Shown piece by piece: positions 38,488-46,696 of a DNA stretch of 64,000 bases. The stretch spans positions 1 through 64,000 of the forward strand of contig CALXSE010000004.1 of the NCBI GenBank assembly GCA_944391085.1, given 5' to 3'. A model generated the notes under the pieces. The model made no database searches. It had not been told where the DNA came from and saw nothing but the letters and a program-made list of their open reading frames with translations. Both the position numbers and the translations under genes were made by a program. Source of the DNA: an uncultured Kiritimatiellota bacterium (lineage in GTDB: Bacteria > Verrucomicrobiota > Kiritimatiellia > RFP12 > DVOR01). Each line of letters starts with the position of its first letter. Position 1 is the first letter of the stretch.

Positions 38488-41400
38488 TCAAACCACGGCC
38501 CCCTTCGGGAAAAGCGCGTTGTGCAGCGTGTCCAATTGCCCAAGCTCTCTCTTGGAGCCCCCGGCGGCCACGCACCCACCCTTCCGCGCATAGTCAAGCA
38601 ACGCCCCGGCCACGATGCGCAAGGCGTCCCTGGCCGCGTCCGCCTCCAACCCCTCCGTGAGGCCCAACGCGGCGACCGGACGCTCAAACTCCGCCCAGAC
38701 CTTCTGCCGCTCGGCCTCGTCCGGGGCGCCCCGGCCCTTCGCGCCCTGCGCCCGGGCGAAGGCGAAGGCCTCCCATCTCCGCCAGAAGTTCTGCAGCCCC
38801 AGAAGCTCCGTGAGCACGCCCCCCAGCCGCAGCAAACGGTTCTGCGGCGTGAGGCCATCGAAGAACGCCTCCAGCCGCGCGGCGGCCTCGCGTGTCGCGC
38901 TCTCGACAAGCGGCACGGACGGCGCCTCGCGCAGCCCCTCCGCCTCGTCCGCCGCCACCCCGAAGAGGGCCGCGCCGTTCGACGCGAGCGCGCGCGCCTG
39001 CGCCAAGCGGGCGTCGATGGCCGCGAACGCGGCCTGCTGGGCGTCCCACGCGCCGGGGGCGAAGCGCTCGCAAAGTTCCTTGCGCGCGGGCCCGGCCACC
39101 CAGGCGCGGAGCGCCTGAGCGGCGCGCTCGGCCTGGTCGTCGACAAGGACGCACCAGGCGGTCAACCGGCGGGCGATCTCAAACTGGAGCGCCCAGTAGG
39201 CCTCTGGGTCGGAGCGTTCCTCGGGGATGCGGGCCTTCTCGGCGCGGTGCTCGGGGGCGCGATCCACCAAGGTCAGCACGGGGGCACGCCAGGTGTTCTG
39301 GAAGACGACGGCGACGCCTGGGTTGAGTTTGGCGAGTTCCTGCTCCTGCCATTCGTCGAGCGCCAGCGCCTTGGCCATCGCCTCGCAGTCCTGGCGTTCG
39401 GGCAGACGCATGACGATCTTAGTGTTGGTGTTGCGCGTGGCGCAGATGTCGAGCGCGCCCGGGGACTGATCGACGATGAGGAAGCCCTCGCCGTAGGTGC
39501 GCATTTCGGCAATGGCGTTGCCGAGGGTCTCGATGGCCTTGGAGATGGTCGTGCTGCCGCTCTCGTTCACGGAGGAGGTGTCGCGCAGAAGGTTGTGCGC
39601 CTCCTCAAGCACGGTCACGTGGCGGAGCGCGGCATTGCTCACGCCCGTGCGGAGGGCCTCGTCGGCATGGTGCTCCGCCAACGCCATCACCAAGATGCCC
39701 ATGATGAGGGCCTTGGTCTCGGAGGAGCCCAAACGGCTCAGGTCCACGATGCAGTTAGAACCGAAAAGCGTCTCGTAAGGGACATCCTGTGTGCCGCGGA
39801 AGACCTCGCCCAAAAGCCCGCCGGCCAACGACTCCACGCGCGTGACAAGCGCGCCGGTGTAGATGCCTTTGGCGCGCGCGTCGTAATCCGACTCCGCGAT
39901 GACCGTGCGCAGCGCGTTGACAAGCGTGGCGAAGGTGGGATAGGCCAGGGGCGTGCCCCGCTCGAAGCGGGAATGGAAGAGGTTCCAGCCGCAATCGGCA
40001 TAGGCGCGCTCCACGGCCTTCTTGAGCAACGCCGGCTGCGCCTCCAGCAACTCCCAGCATGACGAGAAGACCGAAAGCAGGCGGTCGATGTGTTCCAGCA
40101 CATGGATGCCCGCCGGGAACCGGAAAGGGTTCAGCCGCAGAAGCCGCCCCACGCAAGGGTGCGTGGTGAGGAGGGTGATGGGCGAGCCATCCGCGTTGCG
40201 CACCCAGCGGAAGTCGTTGCGGTACTCACCCTTGGCCGGCTCAATGGCCAAGAAGGGCACGCCCGCGCGCACAAACCCCTCCAGCAACACCCCGACCGTG
40301 TTCGACTTGCCCGAGCCCGTCGCGCCCGTCACCAGGCAATGGCCCGTGAAGACGTCCAAATCCAACTCCACGGCGCGCCCGCCGCCCTGGCCCACGCCGT
40401 CATGGGCACCATCCCGCTTGCCCAAATGGTACACGTCACCCAAGCGCAGTGTTCGCCGCCGGCCGCGGCGCGTCGTCTCCGTCGTCAGCACCGAACGCTC
40501 GAAGGCTGCCATCTCGTCCACCACCAACCCCGGCACCGACTGCATGGGCAACGGCAAGAACCACGGCAGATCCTTGCCGCTGACGAGCGCCCCCGGCGTC
40601 ATCTCCCAGTAGGGCGAGTCCTCGCGCCCGCCGCGCAGCAAGGGGTGCTCGCCATTCAGAATGGAGGCCAAGAGCGCCGCCTGACGTGGCGTCTCCGTGC
40701 CGTCGTAGGCGCGCGCGCCGGTGGCGCCGTCCCAGAGGCACAGGTAGGCGCGCTCGCCGTCGCTTGCATCGCCGCAGACGAGCGCTTTGTAGGCGTTCGC
40801 GGCCAAAAGGGCGTTGGTCGCGTTGTCCGCCACAAAGTAGGCCGCGCACTCCCAAAGGCCGAACCCCTCCGCGTCGTGTATGCGCGTCAAGGCCGCCTCT
40901 AGGCGGTCGAGCAGCTCGCCCACATTCTTGTTCGTGGTCTCCAACGTCACCCCGCGCGTCACCCCGCGCGTCTCCGTCTCGCTCGCGCCCTCCGTCACCG
41001 ACACCGAGACGCCGAGGCTTTTGCCCCGCGTCTCCGCGGTGGATTCCGAGACGCCCACCGTCACGCTGTGCTGATACGAGTCGCTGCTCGTCGTGTTGCT
41101 CGAAGACCCGAAGGAAGACGAGCCATTTTCCCCGGCGAAAGACGATGAGGAGGACGAGCCATACGAGTGGCTCGTCGAATGCCCGTGGCTTTCCGTCTCC
41201 GAACGCGAGAAGCCCCGCGAATGCGTGGTGCTGTACGAATCCGTCTCCGAGCGCCCCATGCCCTTGGAATAGGAGAGGCCAATGGACTTGCTCTCGCTCG
41301 TCTGCGCGCTCTGGCTCACCTGCCGTGCCGGCGACAGCTCCGTGTAAAGGTTCTCCAGCACGCGGCGGCGGCGCGCCACCCCTTCCGCAGGCACCGCCTG

Positions 41401-42240
41401 CGCCACCAAGATGGCCGTGTAACTATGCCCCAACATCACGTCCACCAAACTCTCCAGTCCCTGCCGAAGCGGCTCGCCCTTTGCGTCGTGTTTCGCCGAG
41501 GGGATGGCCGAGACCATCGCGATCTCGCACCGGCCGCGACGCAAAATCCGCCGTTGTAACGCCTCCGTCTCCTCCCCCTGCAACTCCGTGGAGAAATCCG
41601 TCCCCGGGAAATACCCCTGCGCCAAATCCCGGAACTGCCCCGAAATCTCCCCGCGATCCCACGTATGCGCCCGGATGCCCAAATACAACGCGATCGTCGT
41701 CTGCCGCGTGAGCGGCTCGTAGACGCTGTCCAACACGAAGAAAAGCGCGGGATGCCCCGGCAACCCATGAACCCCCAGATAGAAAGGCTTCAGCCGCTCT
41801 CGCGGATCCTCATCCGGCCGAAAGACCAAATGCCGCAGACGGAAAAGCGCCACCTGCCGCCGCCCCTCCGTGAAAAACGCCTCCCACGAGGCCTCCCCCT
41901 CCCGCAACACCGGCCATCGCGCCTCCAACCCTTCCAAATACGTTCGCCCCAAGAAACGATCCGTCCGCGCCAGCACGCCCGCGAAACCCTCCGGGTCTCG
42001 CGGCTCCATCGGCGCCACCTCCGTTGCCTCATGCGTTCGCGGCAACAACGGCTCCCCACCCCCATCCGGCCTGCGCGGCGTCCGCGCCAAGGCCCCATTC
42101 CCCGCCACATCAAGCGCCATCCCGGAGGCCCCGCCAGCCTCACCCCAAGAAGCCTTCGCCCCACCTGCCGGCCGCGCCCCACTCCCCAACGACATGAAAA
42201 ACGCAGCCCCATCCGCCTGCTTCCGTTCTGCTTCGTCCAT
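38488..42240 (-). CDS. HerA/DUF87-type ATPase with serine-rich insert
   Basis: A 1250-residue ATPase, about twice the length of typical HerA. The Walker A motif is GATGSGKSNT at 639-648. The Walker B segment is VTVLEEAHNLL near 876-886, and further on DQSPGALDICATRNTNTKIV matches the sensor region of HerA/FtsK-like pumps. Residues about 320-430 are an extraordinary Ser/Thr/Gly-rich low-complexity stretch, with runs such as YGSSSSSSFAGENGSSS. The N-terminal 300 residues and C-terminal 250 (helical) are unassigned. ATG 42240 has GAGGCG upstream. First gene of a four-gene operon. Confidence 0.8.
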   Translation of the reverse strand: MDEAERKQADGAAFFMSLGSGARPAGGAKASWGEAGGASGMALDVAGNGALARTPRRPDGGGEPLLPRTHEATEVAPMEPRDPEGFAGVLARTDRFLGRTYLEGLEARWPVLREGEASWEAFFTEGRRQVALFRLRHLVFRPDEDPRERLKPFYLGVHGLPGHPALFFVLDSVYEPLTRQTTIALYLGIRAHTWDRGEISGQFRDLAQGYFPGTDFSTELQGEETEALQRRILRRGRCEIAMVSAIPSAKHDAKGEPLRQGLESLVDVMLGHSYTAILVAQAVPAEGVARRRRVLENLYTELSPARQVSQSAQTSESKSIGLSYSKGMGRSETDSYSTTHSRGFSRSETESHGHSTSHSYGSSSSSSFAGENGSSSFGSSSNTTSSDSYQHSVTVGVSESTAETRGKSLGVSVSVTEGASETETRGVTRGVTLETTNKNVGELLDRLEAALTRIHDAEGFGLWECAAYFVADNATNALLAANAYKALVCGDASDGERAYLCLWDGATGARAYDGTETPRQAALLASILNGEHPLLRGGREDSPYWEMTPGALVSGKDLPWFLPLPMQSVPGLVVDEMAAFERSVLTTETTRRGRRRTLRLGDVYHLGKRDGAHDGVGQGGGRAVELDLDVFTGHCLVTGATGSGKSNTVGVLLEGFVRAGVPFLAIEPAKGEYRNDFRWVRNADGSPITLLTTHPCVGRLLRLNPFRFPAGIHVLEHIDRLLSVFSSCWELLEAQPALLKKAVERAYADCGWNLFHSRFERGTPLAYPTFATLVNALRTVIAESDYDARAKGIYTGALVTRVESLAGGLLGEVFRGTQDVPYETLFGSNCIVDLSRLGSSETKALIMGILVMALAEHHADEALRTGVSNAALRHVTVLEEAHNLLRDTSSVNESGSTTISKAIETLGNAIAEMRTYGEGFLIVDQSPGALDICATRNTNTKIVMRLPERQDCEAMAKALALDEWQEQELAKLNPGVAVVFQNTWRAPVLTLVDRAPEHRAEKARIPEERSDPEAYWALQFEIARRLTAWCVLVDDQAERAAQALRAWVAGPARKELCERFAPGAWDAQQAAFAAIDARLAQARALASNGAALFGVAADEAEGLREAPSVPLVESATREAAARLEAFFDGLTPQNRLLRLGGVLTELLGLQNFWRRWEAFAFARAQGAKGRGAPDEAERQKVWAEFERPVAALGLTEGLEADAARDALRIVAGALLDYARKGGCVAAGGSKRELGQLDTLHNALFPKGAVV

Positions 42241-42305
42241 GACCACGCCTCATCGCTCACAATCATCCAAATCCAAGCGTACCCTTGTACGCCCAAAATG
42301 CCACC

Positions 42306-42333
42306 ATTATACCACCCCCCCCCATTTGCGCAA
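42306..42333 (-). promoter_or_regulatory. HerA operon promoter with C9/G9 spacer tract
   Basis: TTGCGC (42328-42333), a 16-bp spacer and a perfect TATAAT (42306-42311) on the minus strand, 66 bases before the HerA ATG. The spacer contains nine consecutive G on the coding strand (42315-42323). Slippage by one would change the spacer to 15 or 17 bp. Confidence 0.75.
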
Positions 42334-42488
42334 GCCCGAGCCGTAACCTTGCGGAAAATAAATCGCCCACGAGGCGTTGCGTGCCTAGCGGGAAGAAGAA
42401 AAGACAAAGGAAGAAGGAAGCGCGGGTCACGCCTTGGGGCGGCGGAGGAGGGGGAGGAGGATCCAGAAGGCGATGGCGGCGACGGCGA

Positions 42489-42769
42489 GCGCGGCGGCGG
42501 TCGCAGGCCACGCTGTGGACGATCTTGCCGAGGTAGGTGCGGAAGAGGCCGCGGGCGGGGTCGTGCGGGTTGTCGCGCAGGACGCGGACGAGGCGCACGA
42601 AGACGTCCTGCACGCTTTCGTCGAGCGCGTCGCCGCGCAGCCCGCGCAGGCGCAGCCAGGCCCGGACGATCGGCTCGTAGAGGGCGTGGAAGCGGGCCCA
42701 CTGCGGCTGGGCGGCCTCGGGGTCGGCAAGGCGGCGCAGGAGGGTCTTGGGCGTGTCGGGCGGCTTCAT
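42489..42769 (-). pseudogene. Truncated copy of the ECF sigma factor gene
   Basis: From the ATG at 42769 the frame encodes the first 93 residues of the sigma factor at 46030-46626, almost unchanged, up to CDRRRA. The sequence then diverges abruptly and the frame runs on into unrelated, proline-rich sequence. Region 4 is missing, so it cannot be a working sigma factor. Upstream of it is the tail of the kinase gene, also duplicated. Confidence 0.85.
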
Positions 42770-42839
42770 GTCAGCAGCAGGGCGTTCGGTTCGCGGCGGA
42801 GGGCGCGGCCGGGCGGGAGGCCCTCGGCGCGGAAGTCGG
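42489..42839. repeat. 351-bp direct repeat, left copy
   Basis: Matches 46346-46696 with four mismatches. It covers the sigma-factor start and the last codons of the kinase. Confidence 0.95.
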
Positions 42840-43102
42840 CGTCTGTGGCACGTAGGCAGACAGAAGGGAAACGGCGGCGGTGGGGTTGTGTGAAGTGTTG
42901 GGGGAACGGCGGCGGCAATACGGCCGCCCTCGCCCTCCTCCTCCACGCCGCCTACGCCCTCAACGCCGCCCAGCTCCAGGCCAAAGGCCTCCAAATCGGC
43001 TGAGCCGCCACGTTTGCCACCAACAAGGGCGCGCCCCACTTGGGACGCGCCCTTCTCTCATACACACAGAACCTAAATCAAAACCCAAACGGCACCGCCA
43101 CC
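42840..43102. other. Gene remnants between the repeat and the small-peptide gene
   Basis: No intact gene is visible. On the plus strand, a frame ending at 43003 codes NTAALALLLHAAYALN and similar residues that look like the C-terminus of a lost protein. A bidirectional hairpin follows at 43025-43054. Confidence 0.4.
43025..43054 (-). terminator. Hairpin terminator after the GTPase block
   Basis: A 13-bp stem (AAGGGCGCGTCCC with GGGGCGCGCCCTT, one G-U pair on this strand) with a 4-base loop. The following TTGTTGG is only weakly T-rich. On the plus strand CTCTC follows, so termination there is weaker. Confidence 0.5.
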
Positions 43103-43174
43103 TTACCGCTTTCTCCCCAACACAATCGCCAACAACACGATCACCGCACCAATCACCTGTCGTAAACAACCCAT
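43103..43174 (-). CDS. Possible 23-residue single-span membrane peptide
   Basis: ATG 43174 is preceded by the strong ribosome binding site AAGGGGGTGA. The 23-codon frame starts MGCLRQ, has a hydrophobic core VIGAVIVLLAIVLG, and ends with a basic RKR: the makeup of a small inner-membrane protein. It lies 46 bases after the gene at 43221-43964 and before a terminator, so it is probably the last gene of that operon. It is too short for homology judgement. Confidence 0.45.
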   Translation of the reverse strand: MGCLRQVIGAVIVLLAIVLGRKR

Positions 43175-43220
43175 CGCGCTCACCCCCTTTCTCGTCTTTC
43201 GGAAGGCAGTCTTTTGTCAA

Positions 43221-43964
43221 TCACAGATTCGGCTCCAGCGCCACCCCTTGCTCCCGACAACGCTTTCTCTGCCGAAGCTGGATCAACAACAGCGCAAGGT
43301 AAAGAAGGTTGTTTCCCAGCAGTCGCATTGGCGACTGTGGGAACTCATAAAGAACATAAACATAATAAGGACAATACTTTTGCGCTAGGCAATCCACCAG
43401 TCTGCAGGCCGCGACGCCATTCGTCAGGAGGATTTGCTGTGCGGCCTTTTGGGCCTGCGGGGCGTCAAGCGACACGGTCAGGCGCGCATCGCCCATCCTT
43501 TTGACCAACGCCTCTCGATACGTCGCGTCCTCTTCCCATTTCGTTCCAAAGAAATGACAGACCAGCGCGATCTCCAACAGTTTGGTCGGTTGGTTCTGCT
43601 CAATCGCCATCCCCGCCTTCTTCGTCAGCCCACACAAAAAGGCGTGATAGCAGAGGGGGCGTGCGGGAATGGCGCTTTGGAAGAGGAAACGGATGAGCAT
43701 CCACGGCCTCCAAGGATCGCGAGGCGCGTTGTCCAAACTGTCCGCCTTGTTCAACGATGCCGCGGCGATCTGAATGGCCTCCCCAAGCGCCCGCCACCAG
43801 CGGCTGGGCTCTTTGGGATACTGTTTGACCATCACGTTCGCCTTGAGGCAATCGTGCCACGTGGGGTCTTCGCGCAAAAAGAACGCCGCCAAAGGCTTTA
43901 ATTCTTCATCGGTCGCATCCGAGAGCAACCCGCGCAAATCGCTGTCCGCTTCGTTGAAGGCCAT
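43221..43964 (-). CDS. Unknown protein in the GTPase block
   Basis: A 247-residue protein. The start (DSDLRGLLSDATDEELKPLAAFF) resembles the opening of YaaW/UPF0174 proteins, but the match is weak and is offered only as a lead. A hydrophobic segment near 215-232 (LGNNLLYLALLLIQLR) is followed by a basic tail, so it may be tail-anchored. Base composition is lower in GC than in the flanking housekeeping genes. It follows the DUF1232 gene closely. Confidence 0.6.
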   Translation of the reverse strand: MAFNEADSDLRGLLSDATDEELKPLAAFFLREDPTWHDCLKANVMVKQYPKEPSRWWRALGEAIQIAAASLNKADSLDNAPRDPWRPWMLIRFLFQSAIPARPLCYHAFLCGLTKKAGMAIEQNQPTKLLEIALVCHFFGTKWEEDATYREALVKRMGDARLTVSLDAPQAQKAAQQILLTNGVAACRLVDCLAQKYCPYYVYVLYEFPQSPMRLLGNNLLYLALLLIQLRQRKRCREQGVALEPNL

Positions 43965-43988
43965 TGCCCATTCCTTTCCAAGGAGACC

Positions 43989-44384
43989 TTACGGGCGCTT
44001 CCAGCGCCGATAGGCCTCAATGTCCCCGCCGCAGAGCTTGAGGGCCAGCGTGAAAACCGCCGCGTCATCCAACCAACCGAAGGGGATAAGGACGTCGGGG
44101 ATAAGGTCGATCGGCGTCAACACATAGAGCAACACCCCCGCCAAGGCCGCAATGACACGCCAAGGGACGTCTTTGTACCGACCGGAGAGGAAATCCTTGA
44201 GCAACGCGAAAATCGTCTGCGCATCCTCCAAGAAAGGCTTCAATCGATTGACCCGTGAGAAAAGCCCAAAAATCCTGCTCTCCTCGTCGAGAACCTTGCT
44301 TTGAACCCTCTGAGGGGAGGACATCTTCTTGGAATAGGCGGCGAATTGCCGCTGTACCTGATCGTCGGTGAAAGAATTGGCCAT
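43989..44384 (-). CDS. DUF1232 (YkvA-like) membrane protein
   Basis: A 131-residue protein. The core YVLTPIDLIPDVLIPFGWLDDAAVF is the hallmark of the DUF1232/YkvA family, small membrane-associated proteins of unknown function. The N-terminal 70 residues are charged. It lies between the GTPase and the unknown protein at 43221-43964 with short gaps, so the three are probably one operon. Confidence 0.85.
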   Translation of the reverse strand: MANSFTDDQVQRQFAAYSKKMSSPQRVQSKVLDEESRIFGLFSRVNRLKPFLEDAQTIFALLKDFLSGRYKDVPWRVIAALAGVLLYVLTPIDLIPDVLIPFGWLDDAAVFTLALKLCGGDIEAYRRWKRP

Positions 44385-44441
44385 GGGTTTGCCTCTGTTT
44401 AATGGCGAGACTGCCGAATGGCAGTCTCGCGCTTCTCCTAC

Positions 44442-45578
44442 TTATTGACGAAAGTTCTTTCTGAAGTTCAGAAATTCGTTCCAGTCGAAGAACGGTTCCG
44501 GAGGCTCTCGGCCTTCAGCGTTCGCAAGGGCAATCGCCTCAAACTGCTTTTGGACATACCACCCGAGCGCAATCGTCAGCGAACTGCCGACCGTTGCCGA
44601 AATAACCGACCCAAGGCCAGGAATGAGCTTTGACAGTTCCGAGGCCGCCCACATCCCGGCGACACGGGCGACGAGTGGCAGGGCGGACTGCTTGAGCGCG
44701 GCCCCCGAACCTACGTCATACAGCGCGGCGAGTGAGGCGATCAAACCAATTTGGGTGGGAACCAGGATGGTGCTGGAGGCGATAGGGATTGGCGCCGCAC
44801 AAATCGTTGCCGCGGCGGCGCTGGCGGCAACGATGAGAGCCTTGGCTTTGGCGTTTTTACCGAGGATCTGTTCGCGTTTCATCTCGACGTCGCGCATTTG
44901 CGCCTCGACGAACGCCATTTTGTAGGCCTCGGGCAAAAGCTCGTGCGAGCGGCGGATCAAATCCAAGACGCCGGGATCGTCATCGCGCTCGCTCACAAAG
45001 ACAATCTGTTTCTCGGGGATGCCGATTTTTTCGGTCGCGACCTTTAGAAGCCCCTCTTTTTGCCGGTCTTTTGTGATGTCTGACTTTGTGATGACCAAAA
45101 ACGTCCGTTTCGGGTCAAGGATATTGTGGAAGAGGTCGCCTTCTGCCTTTGGGTCCAGGCGGCCGCCACACCCCTGGACGGTCAACCATACCAAGTGAAT
45201 GTGGTCGTCCACATTCGGCTGGCTGTTTCGCTCGTCAATGAACGCACGAAGCGAGTCTTTGAAGGAATCCAATCCTTCATTCAACTCCATGCCGCGTGAA
45301 TCCCAGACGCCGACGAAGTCATTCTCATAAAACTTGAAGTTCTTGGTTTTGGGTTCTCCCTCCCAACCGACTTCCCCGTCAGGGACGATTTCATCCCCGA
45401 AAATCTTCTGGCAGAGGGTTGTCTTGCCGCTCCCCGTAAACCCGACAACAAGAATGTTTGGACGTTTCTCTTTGTATGATTCCCGTTCTTTGTCGAACTT
45501 TTCCTCAAATAGCCTACGGATTTTCTCCAGGCTCCAGATTGAAAAATCCGGCTTGGAGGAGTTGTTGCTGTCAGTCAT
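44442..45578 (-). CDS. GTPase with C-terminal DUF697-like membrane domain
   Basis: A 378-residue protein. The G domain has G1 GFTGSGKT (46-53), G3 DSRG (93-96) and G4 TKSD (164-167). From about 240 on, Ala/Gly/Ile-rich hydrophobic helices (AAATICAAPIPIASST, VGSSLTIALGWYV) form a DUF697/YcjF-like membrane region. Such proteins are membrane-associated GTPases of the Era/HSR1 group with unclear roles. It is the first gene of the lower-GC block, downstream of the small zinc protein and sigma factor genes. Confidence 0.8.
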   Translation of the reverse strand: MTDSNNSSKPDFSIWSLEKIRRLFEEKFDKERESYKEKRPNILVVGFTGSGKTTLCQKIFGDEIVPDGEVGWEGEPKTKNFKFYENDFVGVWDSRGMELNEGLDSFKDSLRAFIDERNSQPNVDDHIHLVWLTVQGCGGRLDPKAEGDLFHNILDPKRTFLVITKSDITKDRQKEGLLKVATEKIGIPEKQIVFVSERDDDPGVLDLIRRSHELLPEAYKMAFVEAQMRDVEMKREQILGKNAKAKALIVAASAAAATICAAPIPIASSTILVPTQIGLIASLAALYDVGSGAALKQSALPLVARVAGMWAASELSKLIPGLGSVISATVGSSLTIALGWYVQKQFEAIALANAEGREPPEPFFDWNEFLNFRKNFRQ

Positions 45579-45738
45579 GATGACTCCTTTGGTTGCCTAA
45601 GCAAACGACATCCAACCATTCACGTCGACCCAACGGAGGGCGAGCCAATCCGCAAGGTATCCACGAGGGGACGTCATTGTTGATACACGCGCGCGCCGCC
45701 GAAAGATGACAGGCGCTTGAGATTTTTTCTAAGTTCGC

Positions 45739-45939
45739 TCAGCCGCGCAGCGGCGGCCAGAGCTGCCACCGGGAGCAGGTGCCGGAGGCGGAGTACCTGG
45801 CGTGGGCCACCGGGCAGACGTCCCTGTCGTCCGAGGCCGTGACGCCATACAGTTTGCTCCCGATGTAGCGGGGTTCCCGTCTGCCGGGCCACCATGCGCA
45901 GGTCGCGCAGCGCCGATCTTCTTTTCTGTGGATAGTCAT
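45739..45939 (-). CDS. Small cysteine-rich, probably zinc-binding protein
   Basis: A 66-residue protein. The N-terminal CATCAWWPGR and later DVCPVAH and GTCSRWQLWPP suit a small zinc ribbon of the kind common in phages and mobile elements. The ATG at 45939 is preceded by an excellent GAAGGAG site at seven bases. It lies between the sigma factor and GTPase genes. The exact family is not recognised. Confidence 0.7.
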   Translation of the reverse strand: MTIHRKEDRRCATCAWWPGRREPRYIGSKLYGVTASDDRDVCPVAHARYSASGTCSRWQLWPPLRG

Positions 45940-46029
45940 GTGTCGCTCCTTCCGGTTCGCCGATGAAAGGGGACGGGCCGGGCCCGCCTCATCCTTGTCT
46001 TACGCGGCGAATGGCCGAAGGTGACACGT

Positions 46030-46626
46030 TTAGTCTTCGCAGAGGGCGTCGACTTTGGCGCGGAGGCGCAGGAGGAGGCGACGGCGGGTCTGGACGACGG
46101 TGTTGGGGAGGCGGCGCAGGCGGCGGGCGAGGGCGGCGGGGGTCTCCTCGCGGAGGATGCAGGATTCCAGGACGTCGCGCTGGAACGGGGTGAGGCGCGG
46201 GTCGCGGCGGAGCTCCTTGAGGGCGGCCTCGTAGGCGACGAGGCGGAATTGCGCGTCGAGCCGTTCGTCGAGGGGCCTGTCGTGCGCGGGATAGGCCGCG
46301 CACCAGTCGACGGGGACGGGGATCTCGAGGCCGTGGGCGCGGAGGGCGCGGCGGCGGTCGCAGGCCACGCTGTGGACGATCTTGCCGAGGTAGGTGCGGA
46401 AGAGGCCGCGGGCGGGGTCGTGCGGGTTGTCGCGCAGGACGCGGACGAGGCGCACGAAGACGTCCTGCACGCTTTCGTCGAGCGCGTCGCCGCGCAGCCC
46501 GCGCAGGCGCAGCCAGGCCCGGACGATCGGCTCGTAGAGGGCGTGGAAGCGGGCCCACTGCGGCTGGGCGGCCTCGGGGTCGGCGAGGCGGCGCAGGAGA
46601 GTCTTGGGCGTGTCGGGCGGCTTCAT
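46030..46626 (-). CDS. ECF-type RNA polymerase sigma factor
   Basis: A 198-residue sigma-70 family protein with only regions 2 and 4. Region 2 is about 25-95 (RFHALYEPIVRAW through TYLGKIVHSVACDRRRA). Region 4 is about 130-195 (LTPFQRDVLESCILREETPA and a helix-turn-helix). The ATG overlaps the kinase stop as ATGA, so the two are translationally coupled. No anti-sigma factor gene is adjacent, which suggests that the kinase is the regulator. Confidence 0.85.
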   Translation of the reverse strand: MKPPDTPKTLLRRLADPEAAQPQWARFHALYEPIVRAWLRLRGLRGDALDESVQDVFVRLVRVLRDNPHDPARGLFRTYLGKIVHSVACDRRRALRAHGLEIPVPVDWCAAYPAHDRPLDERLDAQFRLVAYEAALKELRRDPRLTPFQRDVLESCILREETPAALARRLRRLPNTVVQTRRRLLLRLRAKVDALCED

Positions 46627-46696
46627 GTCAGCAGCAGGGCGTTCGGTTCGCGGCGGAGGGCGCGGCCGGGCGGGAGCCCCTCGGCGCGGAAATCGG
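46346..46696. repeat. 351-bp direct repeat, right copy
   Basis: The intact source of the repeat at 42489-42839, in the same orientation, with four differences. It spans the junction of the kinase and sigma genes. Confidence 0.95.

Noticed and set aside
36535-40062. A 1175-codon plus-strand frame opposite the HerA operon
   Set aside because: Arg-rich low-complexity shadow with no initiation signal; the minus-strand genes carry real motifs.
42263-42769. Functional second ECF sigma factor
   Set aside because: Only region 2 is preserved; after the repeat boundary the frame is unrelated proline-rich sequence that overlaps the HerA promoter.
45595-45672. A 26-codon frame between the zinc-ribbon and GTPase genes
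   Set aside because: It lacks a ribosome binding site and shows no membrane or other recognisable feature, unlike the 23-codon frame at 43103-43174.
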